Assembly: GCA_030549205.1 (NCBI GenBank)
Contig: JAUKTV010000002.1
Span: 3,658,001-3,722,000 of the forward strand
Direction: 5' to 3'
Origin: Apiosordaria backusii
Lineage: Eukaryota > Ascomycota > Sordariomycetes > Sordariales > Lasiosphaeriaceae
Length of the DNA stretch: 64,000 bases
Part shown: positions 1 to 9,419 of the stretch, one piece after another
Layout: every line of letters starts with the position of its first letter
Position numbering within the stretch: the stretch's first letter is position 1
Program-made: the position numbers and the translations under genes
Notes under the pieces: generated by a model
Databases searched by the model: none
Seen by the model: the letters and a program-made list of their open reading frames with translations, nothing else
Told to the model about the DNA's origin: nothing

Positions 1-1314
1 GCTTCTGATGAGACGGGAAAGGGTAGCATGGATGCGCTCCTCGGGTACATGAAGCTGGGATACGGAACGTCTTGGTCTCTCACTGGGAAGAAGTCCGCTG
101 AAACCACTACGGCTACAGAACAAGAAATCCCAGGCACTGGAACCAGCGAACAGCAAAATCCAGCAGCCACGGACGCTCCAAAGCCCCGGCAGCCTTCTCT
201 CAGTACCGGTCGCTATCTCATTGGACTCATGGGCGACGTAGAGGAATCCACCAGTAAGGAGGACGATCCAGACGCCCAAGACCAGCCAGATCCAGCAGAC
301 CTCAACTCGAGAACCCTCTTGCGCACTGTCACCGTTGAACTCGAAAAGGAAGGCGAAGACCGGCCAGAGTCGAAGATGACGAAAGACTTAGGCAGTCAGG
401 AGACCGAGCTGGCTGAAGAGGGTGTCCAAGAAGAAGAAGGTCACGTCGCGGATACTTCCAATACAGAATTCGACAGCCAGGATCGTAACAAGACCAAGAA
501 GCTACGGGTGGTGGTGTACGCCAACCGACCCTTCCTCTACATCTTTTTATTTCAGCTCCGCACCGACTCGTTAGCCTGGGACGGCATGTACAAGTCGCTG
601 CATACACAACTTGCCCCGTTACACAAGCCCTTATTGCTATCAACAGCCTATCGGCCCGAAAGGCCAGACGTTGGCGGTGCTGTGGCAACAGCTCAGATTT
701 ACGATCTAGTCTGGGACCCCAAGCTGCTCACGATCCATTCCACCATCCCCAACATACCCGAACCAGTATCAGTCACAGCACCTGGCGTTAAGAAACCAGG
801 TGTCTGGACCCGGGTGGAATCCCTCAACACCCACAACCAGATTCTCAATGTGTATAGCAATACGCGAGACGACATGTCAGAGTTTGAGCGGACGTGCAAG
901 ACTAGCCGGGGGTGGTGGATAGTCTGGACTAGGATCCTGGAGCGGGGTGGTAAGAATACCGATGGGAGCCTGACGCCTACTACTACTACTACGGCTACGA
1001 GCACCACGGGCACGGCGACGATCACAGGGTTGGTGGACGGTCATGGTTCTTCTGATGGTGGTGGTGGTAGTTCTTATGAGGGTGGACAGACGGGTGAGGT
1101 TGGTGTGACAAAGGAGATTATACTTATTCGACGGGCTAGCGATCATGGCGGGGGAGGGTTGAGGGGGGTTAGCACTTCTTACATTGGGAGTGTAGGCAGT
1201 GGAAGCGGTGGCACTGGGGGAGGAGGGTGGGCAGATGGGGCGAGTAAACTGGCGCAGGGGATTGGGGTTGATACGAGGAGGTATATTGAGGGGCTGTTGA
1301 GTTTGAATCGGTGA
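1..1314 (+). CDS. CCZ1: CCZ1 vacuolar fusion protein, 3' part (5' end outside window)
   Basis: The reading frame is open from base 1 and ends in TGA at 1312-1314, giving the last 437 residues of a longer protein. The segment with KLRVVVYANRPFLYIFLFQL and then LAWDGMYKSLHTQL matches the longin-type core of fungal Ccz1. Ccz1 pairs with Mon1 as the guanine-nucleotide exchange factor that activates the Rab7 homologue Ypt7 on late endosomes, vacuoles and autophagosomes. An acidic Glu/Asp-rich linker (about residues 80-150 of the visible part) separates this core from an upstream piece ending near RYLIGLMGD. The C-terminus is low complexity (Thr runs, then Gly/Ser). An ATG at 28 lies in the same frame, but the upstream codons are open and the family has a longer N-terminus, so it is not the start. 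Ccz1 identity is from recognised family sequence, not a search. Confidence 0.85.
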   Translation, partial: ASDETGKGSMDALLGYMKLGYGTSWSLTGKKSAETTTATEQEIPGTGTSEQQNPAATDAPKPRQPSLSTGRYLIGLMGDVEESTSKEDDPDAQDQPDPADLNSRTLLRTVTVELEKEGEDRPESKMTKDLGSQETELAEEGVQEEEGHVADTSNTEFDSQDRNKTKKLRVVVYANRPFLYIFLFQLRTDSLAWDGMYKSLHTQLAPLHKPLLLSTAYRPERPDVGGAVATAQIYDLVWDPKLLTIHSTIPNIPEPVSVTAPGVKKPGVWTRVESLNTHNQILNVYSNTRDDMSEFERTCKTSRGWWIVWTRILERGGKNTDGSLTPTTTTTATSTTGTATITGLVDGHGSSDGGGGSSYEGGQTGEVGVTKEIILIRRASDHGGGGLRGVSTSYIGSVGSGSGGTGGGGWADGASKLAQGIGVDTRRYIEGLLSLNR

Positions 1315-2331
1315 GAGTTAGTAGATTATATACACGCGGGGATCATGCATGATTATGAAGGTGCGGGTTTGAGAGATCGGTAGAGTTATGAAGGGATGAG
1401 GTCAATGATTGGTTTTGAGAATACATATGAGTTATCGTTATTTTACTGTTAAGACTTGCCTTTGTGATTCTGTTTTGTGGTTCTGTTTGTTTGTCGCTGG
1501 TCGTACAAGAAGCTTGATTAGCATGCTAGATTTCCTATTTTCTTTTCACTTAGTCCGATCGTGCTACAATAGAGGTTTAGATTTCCGAGCTTCAGTCTTT
1601 GCAACGCTTGCTTTCATGGTTGAGTACTTATTCCGCGCCTCCGCCTCACCCGTCATTTTCCCGTGATGTTTGTTCATCCTATCCAGAATCGCGATACTCC
1701 TCCGTCTTTGTTAGCTCCTTGTGCAACTGCAGTCATATCACCGCAGTTGAAGAGATCACACCATGGAAGCATCTATCAGTCCTGTTATCCTGTCCGGAGG
1801 ACAATATTCCTGCCAAACTTCCAAAAAATCGCATACAAAATTGATAAGAATCTTATCGCTCAAGAGAGATTGGTCGGGGGCTACCGGAGAGTGGGTCCAA
1901 TTCGGCACCACCTCCAAAATTTATGCAACCGGTACCATTCTGTGCGTAACTGTATGGCAAATCTAGATCTGAAATCCGATTTCTGAAGGTCCACGAAATG
2001 GCTGACATGCAGGCGTTTGAATACGGTTTGAGATCGTGTTTGGGTGCGCCCGGGCGATTGCGCGCATTGCACGTGATTACGCGCCTTGCCCCACACTGCC
2101 TTCCACAAGAATGCCCCACTTTGCCTTTGACCCCCGCGTCAAATTTAATTCCTCCCACTTCAAATTTCTCCTACCGCGAATTTCCATTTCCTCCATTCTT
2201 CATCCAACAATCGATCGCACCGCAGACCTCAATCGCACCCCAACGCCTTCATTCACTATCCGTCATTTCTAACCGACGCTCCTTTCCTCTGTGGTATTGT
2301 TTGCCCGTTATGGCCGGCCTATTCAGTATCC
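1315..2331. other. Intergenic: CCZ1 3' flank and Helitron 5' flank
   Basis: No convincing gene is seen. The stretch must contain the CCZ1 terminator region and the left part of the Helitron, but no 5' Helitron terminus could be fixed: a 5'-TC end is too weak a signal to call from one copy. A small perfect inverted repeat, GATAAG-AAT-CTTATC, lies at 1843-1857. The sequence just before the Helitron start codon is pyrimidine-rich, as in a fungal promoter or leader. Confidence 0.5.
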
Positions 2332-5300
2332 ATGGCGGACGAGGCGGGTGCGGCGGAGGTGGTTTCTTCCAAAGTTTGCTATCTTTGCCGCGTAGAGAAG
2401 CCCAGCGACCAATTCTGGTCGGTACGAGGCCCTCGAAGGATCGTCGTCAATTGCTCGGATTGCCGTAATCGCACGAGGCAACAGGCGAGTCTATCAGTTC
2501 TATCTTCCTCCGTTGCTTTACTAACCTTATTCCTAGGTAACCGCGTCGGCTGCACGCATTTCCAGAGCAGCTGCGATAGCCGGCGGACAAGATCCAGCGG
2601 TTGCGCCTCGCCAGAATCTCACCCATACGGTCCTTGCCCAGCGATACCGCGAAGGCGGCCGTGTCAGTACGGATACTCCCGAAATGGCTGCTGCTCGCAG
2701 CGAGATCTCGTACATCCAGCGACGGCATCGCCTCGAGCGTCGCCATGGTGAAGAACCTTCCCAGACCCCGACGATGAGTGGCTTGCTTCGCCAGCAACAA
2801 GAGATCCAGGACCCCGCCACCGACCTCCCACCCTCTGCTCAGCCGAGAGAGCCTGAGGAAGAGATGGAAGCTGACGATGAAGTGCCTCGCGTGGGATCTC
2901 TAGTTCCACAGCGACGGCCACCACCCTCACCGTCCACACCTGCTCGTGGCCGTCGCCGAGGACGACCGCGCCTTGACCGAATTCCTCGCGGCCGACCACG
3001 CAGACGCTCCTCCCCCCAACCAGCTCCCCGCGAATTCGACGAGCCTCCCCCTCAGTTTACAGGGGCCGATTAGGAGTCGCCTCTAACCGCGGAAGACCTC
3101 GCCATCAAGGCAGAATTCGACAGGGCACTTGCTGCCGAGCAGATGCAATACTGCCCACGGTGCAAAGAGCGGTGGTTCGACATGGAGCTCAAAGGGGATA
3201 GGATCTGCAAGCGTTGCCACGATAAGGATGATAAGAAGCGTCAGGACAAGCCTTTTTTCTTTTCGGCTGCGAACAAGCTGGATTTTGGCCCTGTACCTAA
3301 TGATCTGCCCAGGCTTGAGCCGTTGGAGGAGATGTTTATTGCGCGGGTGCACGTCAGCGTCAATGTATTTACAGTACGTAACGAGGATGGAAGCAATGGG
3401 TTTGGTAACTAACAAAACATAGGTTCGTGGGCAGCAGTATAAGTATCGTGGGCATGTTGTACACTTCTTGCGTGACGTTGGCAAGGTATATAGTGAGCTC
3501 CCTTTGCTACCCAAAGACCTCGATGTCGTTATCCTTCGGCCTCGTGGTTCCGAGAACGTGGCCCGGATGGATCGGCAGTTCCGCCGACGATTCCGCGTCC
3601 GCCGCGCCGCAGTAGAGGCCTGGCTTAAGTTTCTTTCCCTCAACCACCCAGGCTACCGAGACTTTACTTTGAATCACGACAATCTTTCCCAGCTCCCCGA
3701 AGATGGCAACGTCTTCGACCAGCTAAGCATCCATGAAGTTGACGAGACCTCGGGTTTGCCTGCCGATTTTGGCCCTGATGTTGACCCGGTCGAGGAGCCA
3801 GAGCTGGAAGATTCTGAGGTTATCGACGAAGCCGCAGTGCCCAACCTGCTCATCCAGGAGACTGAGCTTAATCAACTCCAGGGCCGTGTCGACAACACCG
3901 TCGCTGAGGATACCGAACGGGTCCCCTACGACACGCCGACCCGCACTCGGCACACCAGCTACCCATGCCATATATCCGTCGTACGCCTTTGGATGAATTT
4001 AACCAGAAGTACGCACTGCTTTCTTTGGCCTGCCCCACCTTATTTCCCCAGGGCGTTGCGGATTTTGTTGAGCCCAGGCAACGCAATATATCCTACCAGG
4101 ATTATATTGAGCATGCCATAAAGTGGGAGGATGGCCGGTTCGCTAGGCACCACAGCTTTCGCTTTATTGCCTTGAACACGCTAATGCGTCAGCAAGCACG
4201 CAGCAACAGCAAGTTCTATGTCAGTAAGCACCATCGCACGCCGCTTACCAAGGAGGACCTCCAGCGAGCTCTGGCCGACCCCGAACAGCCAGAAGCTCAA
4301 GCGATCTTAAATCGTATCTCGCGTTTTGCGGGTGTGATTAAGGGCACCCGTCCTTTTTGGTATCGCCGGCGGCGTGAGTGTGAGGCGTTTGCCCACTGCC
4401 TTGGCGTCCCAGCTGCCTTCATCACCCAGAGCCCAGCCGACCTTCATTGGCAGAGCCTATACCGGCACATGCCCGAGTACGAAGAATGGAAGGTTCTGGA
4501 CGAGCGTGCGCGTATGGCTAAGTCACGTCAGTTGCTGCGTGAGAACCCGCATATCGCAGCCTGGCACTTCCACTCTCGCAACAAGCTGTTCCGGAAGATT
4601 GTGCTCGAGAAGAAGTTCAACCTGGAAGATTATTGGTACCGTTACGAGTGGCAAGGCCGCGGCAGCAGCCACGCCCATGGGCTGTATTGGTTCAATGGGA
4701 GCCCGGATCCCGACATGTCGACGAAAGATACACGAGACAACTTTGCGAGGGTCTGGGGTTACCATATCACAGCCCTGAACCCACAGCGGGACCAGGGCGC
4801 GGACGAGGGTAATCCCTGTCCGTAGACCCTCTCGAGACCGAGATTACCTGGGAGTGGCTCAACCGTATTGTAAACCGATGCCAGCGGCACCATTGTTCCA
4901 CTACATACTGCCTCCGCCTAACCAAGAGAGATGCGGAGCGGGCCAGACAGTCGGCAGCCCGAGCAGAAGCCGGTGAGGCCGGTGAGCCAGAGCAACCCCC
5001 GCCGCAGCCAACATGCCGGTTCCTCTTTCCCCGCCCCGAGCGGCCAGCTGCGGGTGTTGTTAGGAGAGCAGGTACGAAATGGTGGCATTTCGAGACCGAG
5101 AGAAACGACACCCACATGAACCAGTACAACCCGATGATCTCGCTCTGCTGGCTCGCCAACACTGACTGCTCGCCCTGCACCGGCGTACAGGCTGTGATCA
5201 ACTACGCTGCAAAGTACTGCAGCAAGTCGGAGGCCCAGACCAACACGTATGCGCAGATCGCCCGCGGCATAATGCCTTACGTTTCCGACCGCAACCCCAT

Positions 5301-7695
5301 GCTTTCGTTCGTATCCAAGCTGATGAACAAGCTGGTGGGTGAGAGGGACTACTCCGCGCAGGAGATCTGCCACATCCTGCTGGGCCTTCCTCTCCAGGAC
5401 GACAGCCGGGTGGTGCAGAGCGTGGACTGCCGGCCCCGCGAGCGACACGCCCGGCCCATCGACATCACTGCTGACGGCGAAGTCGAGGAATCCTCGAATG
5501 TCTACGACAAGTACCTCAACCGGCCGGCACACATGGAGGAGGTGACGTACTTTGACTTCCTTGAGAACTGGAACTTCAAGGCCCGCGATCCTTCGAGATG
5601 GGCTGTGTGGCAACCTCCTGCGCGGCCCAGGGTTTTGTACTACTACCCCAGATACAAGCCTGTTCGCTCGCACCAGCAGTGGCCTAATTTCTGCCGTATT
5701 AAGCTCCTGCTTAACCATCCTCACCGCCAACCCACGGATCTTTTACGAGCCGACAACCTGCTGTTTGAAACCTACGAGGTCGCCTACAGGCACTGCGCCA
5801 TTCATCACGACCACCCCGACGACCATTATGGCGTCGAGGACGAGGAGGAACCCGAGCCTGACGAGGAGCTGTTTGAGCCTGGCGGTGATGTGGTTGATAT
5901 CACCCTTGAGGATTGGCACGAGATGGCACGTATGGTACCTGACCTCGAGCTTCCCCAGGAGGAGGCAGATTTACTCGGCCGCCGCGACATCGACGTAAAC
6001 TACGACTGGACCCGCCACATCGGCCTTTATTCCCACGAGCTGTTTAACGACGGAACCTATTGGACCGAGCTCCGGGGGGATTCTCCCGGCAATTACAACG
6101 TCGAGCAGCTCCCGCGCGAGGCCTGTGACACTCTTAACACCGAGCAGCGGCTGGTGTACGACGCCATTCTAGGACACTACAGGGCAACCAACCGAGGTCA
6201 GAACCCAGCCCCGCTCCGGATCCAGGTGGACGGGGGCGGAGGGACCGGCAAGTCGTACATGGTGAAGGTGATCTCCTCTCGCCTGCAAGCCAAAGCAGCC
6301 AGGCGCGGCCAGCCCTCGCCAATCATCCGGGCGGCGCCTACCGGTGTAGCCAGCAACCAGATCACGGGCCAGACCCTCCATTCCCTCTTCCGGCTCCCGG
6401 TGGACGGCAACTACCGCCCGCTCTCGGAAACCCCAACGGTCCTCAGCTCCCTGCAGCGACAGTTTAGGCCGATCCACTACCTCATCATCGACGAGAAGAG
6501 CATGCTGGGGCGGAAAAATCTGGCCTGGATCGATCGGCGGCTCCGTGAGATCTTCCCCGAGCGCCGCGAGCAGTATCTCGGTGGGCTCAGCGTCATCCTC
6601 ATAGGCGATTTCTTCCAGCTCCCCCCTGTCATGAGCAAGCCGCTATACTCTGCGGCGGGTGACTTGCGGGATATGGAGATTGTCGGCCGTAACGTATACC
6701 TTTCGTTCGACAAGTCGGTGTTCTTATCCACGGTCCAGCGCCAGCAGGGTGAGGACCAGGCTCTGTTCCGGCAGGCCCTGCAGGAACTGAGGCAGGCGAA
6801 GGTGTCCATTCCGTCGTGGGAGCTTCTCACCTCGAGATGTGCGATCAAGCTACCCCCGGCCGAGGTGGAGGCTTTTGATAACGCCCTCCGCATCTTTCCC
6901 GTCAAGGCGCAGGTTGAAGAGTATAACCATCGGCACCTTCTGGGCCTGCGAAGGGCGGTTGTCCAGGTGAACGCGACGCACGAGGGCGCCGGCGCAGACA
7001 GGGTCAAGTCCTCCGACGCCGGCAACCTGGTCAAACGATTGCCTCTTTGTATTGGTTGCCGGGTTATGCTGACGAGGAATCTCTGGGCCAACGTTGGCCT
7101 CGTGAATGGTGCGCAGGGCACCGTATACGACATCTCGTGGGCGGAGGGAGCCAACGTAGAAAACGACCCACCGCAGGTTATCATGGTAGCGTTTGACAAC
7201 TACACCGGGCCGCCGTTCCTGTTGCCTGGCGGGGAAGAGCTTCGTGATGGGGCTAGGCCGGTGGTTCCAATCCTCAGGGTCCAACACGTGTTTGTTCTTG
7301 GGGCTGGCACCGGCCTCCGCAAGCAGTTCCCACTGCTTGTGTGCTACGCCATCACGGTGCACAAGTCACAGGGCATCACTCTCGACAAGGTGGTTTGTGA
7401 CATCTCCGAGCCAGAGTTCGCGTCCGGCCTGTCCTACGTAGCTGTTTCCAGGGTCAAAACACTGGATGGCCTGATGTTTGAGTCGCCGTTTGATCGGAGT
7501 AGGATATATTGCGAAGATCCGATACGGAGCATGCAACTGAAGATAGCTGATTACGAGACAAGGAGGCTGCAGCGGTTAGGTCCACAGGAAGAGGAGGTTG
7601 GGTCGAGTAACATAGGCGGGTATATGAGCTCCGATAGCTCTGACATGGAAGAGGAGGATGACTCGAGCGATACAAGCGATGGCTTTACTGTGTAG
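2332..7695 (+). pseudogene. Helitron Rep/Helicase protein, three exons, interrupted by one TAG and two one-base shifts
   Basis: Exons deduced: 2332-2484, 2537-3373 and 3423-7695. The first intron is GC-AG (GCGAGT donor, CTAAC branch site); the second is GTACGT...ATAG. Read through the lesions, the product is about 1750 residues. In order it has an N-terminal CxxC...CxxC segment, a basic Arg/Pro-rich linker, a second zinc-like pair (CPRC...CKRC, about 3149-3220), the Helitron-like N domain (3962 on), HAH of the HUH nuclease (His codons 4670-4672 and 4676-4678), the YxxKY tyrosine pair (5203-5205 and 5215-5217), Walker A GGGGTGKS (about 6231-6254), Walker B IIDE, IGDFFQLPPV and a C-terminal AVSRV helicase motif. 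Lesions: TAG at 3071-3073, a shift between 3908 and 3964, and a shift near 4812. Both shifts sit at CCC runs, so assembly error is a real alternative to decay. Confidence 0.85.
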
Positions 7696-7856
7696 AGAGA
7701 AGATTTAGTTGTGTAGGTTTAGCTGTAGTTGTAATAAACAGTCTTCAGCAGAACACGGGATTGTTGGCCTCCGGACAGGTTATTGTCGCTTCGTTTACTC
7801 CCCACTTGACCCCAATTGAGTTTGCTCTCCACATACGCACATGAAATTCGTGCCCG

Positions 7857-7961
7857 TGTCAAAATTGCCAGGAGCGAGAGTGAGGAAGGAAGCGTCCCGT
7901 AGCGCAGCGAAGGGCCACGCGACTGACGAACGAAGCGACGCTAGCAATTTTAACAGTTAAC
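7857..7961. repeat. 105-bp inverted-repeat structure downstream of the Helitron gene
   Basis: The left arm TGTCAAAATTGC (7857-7868) is the reverse complement of the right arm GCAATTTTAACA (7950-7961) except at one position. The interior is GC-rich with repeated GAAGCG/GCGAAG-type words and includes CTAG at 7940-7943. It could be the 3' terminal structure of the Helitron, a small MITE, or an unrelated hairpin. A single copy cannot decide between these. Confidence 0.5.
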
Positions 7962-7984
7962 ACACAACCCTCAATGTAATCACA

Positions 7985-8033
7985 ACTGAAGAAGGTTTTT
8001 TTTTTTTAAAAAAAAATATCAGTTCAATTCCTC
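7985..8033. repeat. AACTGA...TCAGTT hairpin around a T-run/A-run
   Basis: AACTGA near 7985 and TCAGTT near 8028 flank a block of about twelve T followed by ten A, so the whole stretch can fold as one long, AT-rich hairpin. It lies just right of the Helitron's candidate terminal structure. No coding potential. Confidence 0.4.
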
Positions 8034-8465
8034 GATTTGTAGAGTTGTTGACTGAAGAAGGAGGAAGGAAAAAAAGTGGTATATACAAGAAGAAGTAAGT
8101 CTATATAGGTATCCATCCAAAAACAAGTTCCCAAACCCAAAAGCGCTTGTTCCTAGCGGTGAAAGTCTTGCTCTGCTATGCTGCTACCCTAGCCTGGTGA
8201 GAGGACAGGGAGCGAGCCAAGCTAGAAAGTATCAATGTTTTGACACTGTCTTTCCAACACTCTAAGCCTAGAGTAGGGAAAAGAATACAAGCTCCCGCTT
8301 TTCTTTTTAATTTCCGCCAATCCTTTGCTCCTTTTCCTTTCTAAAAATGTTCAAGTGGTTGAAGTGAAGAAGAATGTTGTCGGTTTTTTTTTTCGGTTGG
8401 TTGCAAAAAGCGAAAAAAGGCAAATAGTCGTTACGGCATCACATGATCCAAGTTGTCCAACTTGC

Positions 8466-8489
8466 TGTTGTTGTTGTTGTTGTTGTTGT
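8466..8489. repeat. (TGT)8 microsatellite
   Basis: Eight uninterrupted TGT units, equal to (ACA)n on the minus strand, just beyond the stop codon of the DPBB gene and so probably in its 3' UTR. Confidence 0.8.
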
Positions 8490-8551
8490 ATGTACCACCA
8501 CCAGCCGGCCGGATAGGTTGTGCGGAAGGAGAGACCTTGGTGAGCGTCCTC

Positions 8552-9419
8552 TTACTCGTTGAACCACCACTCGACTGGCTTTCTCCCGGCCTCCAGCGAG
8601 CCAAACAGCTCCAAGAACATCTGCTTGGAGCAGTCAATCGCCTCCTTCTCGCAGCCCATGCACTTGTCGCGAACGCGAGCTTGCACAGTCTTGCTGCCGA
8701 CCTTGACGGTGATGGTCTTGTCGCACATGGGGTTGCCGTTGGACTGGGTACCCATCATCAGATGGGAGACCGCGACAATATTCTCGTCGAGGTCGAGGCC
8801 GCTGTCATCGAAGCCGCAGGCGCCAAGTCCGAGATCGTAGTAGGTGAGGTCGCCGTTGAAGGTTGAGCCGCTGGGCTTGGAAGAGCCGGAGCCGGAATCA
8901 CTGCCGCCTTTGGGGACTGGAGGGCTATTGTTTACGGGAGGAGGGGGAGGTGCTTGGACAGGAGGGGGAGGGGGAGGGGGAGAAGGAGTGGGAGTTGGCT
9001 CCACAACAACAGGGGGGCTTTGAAGACGTGTTAGTTGATATATGTCGACGAACATGAAAGTCAAAGCACGGCACTTACGGAGGAGGAGGAGGGGGAGGAA
9101 GGGGAGGTGCCGCCGATGTGACGGGGGCCACTGATGACTTGGACTTGACGCTCTCAAAGAACTGGCCAGGACGAGGCTCAGGGAGATCCGACACCTTGGC
9201 TTCGGCAACGGCGGGTTTGGTAGGCAGGATCACCTCGGTGGTACTCTCATCGATGAGAACGGTGACGGTTTCATGGACAGTCTCCGTGACCCACTCGGTA
9301 ACGATGGCGCGCTTGTCATGATGAGCCTTTCTGCGGTGGAGGTGGCCATGACCGCCATGATGAGGCTGGGCGAGGGCAACAGATGCCAAGAGGCTGGCGA
9401 CAATCGCGATGGACTTCAT
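8552..9419 (-). CDS. Secreted double-psi beta-barrel (RlpA-like/expansin-like, Asp f 7 type) protein
   Basis: Two exons (9419-9079 and 9017-8552) are joined across a 61-nt intron with a GTAAGT donor and CTAAC branch site. The sum is 807 nt, giving 268 aa. Residues 1-18 form a signal peptide ending VALAQ. A His-rich stretch follows ([19 protein letters not shown]), ending in a Lys-Arg site suited to Kex2 cleavage. Then come a Thr/Val-rich segment ([14 protein letters not shown]), a Pro-rich linker of about 60 residues, and a C-terminal domain of about 100 residues with [22 protein letters not shown] and [10 protein letters not shown]. That domain is the DPBB fold of RlpA, barwin and expansin-like proteins and of the fungal allergen Asp f 7. 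Members are extracellular and may bind or loosen wall glucans. No catalytic activity is claimed. Confidence 0.85.

Larger units (their letters stand above)
2332..7961 (+). mobile_element. Helitron (rolling-circle DNA transposon), near-complete autonomous copy, ends unresolved
   Basis: The interval encodes one large Rep/Helicase protein with every hallmark of an autonomous Helitron: a Helitron-like N domain, HUH and two-tyrosine endonuclease motifs, and a Pif1-type helicase. The coordinates run from the coding start to a candidate terminal inverted-repeat structure (7857-7961). They are minimum limits, not proven ends. Helitrons insert between A and T, begin 5'-TC and end in a hairpin followed by CTRR. 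A CTAG is present at 7940-7943 but is followed by C rather than T, so it does not qualify cleanly. Base composition by eye resembles the flanking genes, with no blanket of C-to-T change as expected from heavy repeat-induced point mutation. The copy therefore looks recent or single. Confidence 0.85.
7696..8551. other. Helitron 3' flank and 3' region of the DPBB gene
   Basis: No gene is seen. Two inverted-repeat structures lie here and are listed separately (7857-7961 and 7985-8033). Further right are A/T-rich tracts and a (TGT)n run at 8466-8489 in the probable 3' UTR of the minus-strand DPBB gene. Confidence 0.5.

Noticed and set aside
3921..3958. A 38-nt intron as explanation of the first Helitron frame shift
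   Set aside because: Too short for a fungal intron, with a poor donor (GTCCCC) and no branch site; a one-base loss in a CCC run is simpler.
4918..5730. Minus-strand open frame of 270 codons opposite the Helitron gene
   Set aside because: It is antisense to well-supported Rep coding sequence, has no family resemblance, and follows from the GC-rich codon pattern of the sense strand.
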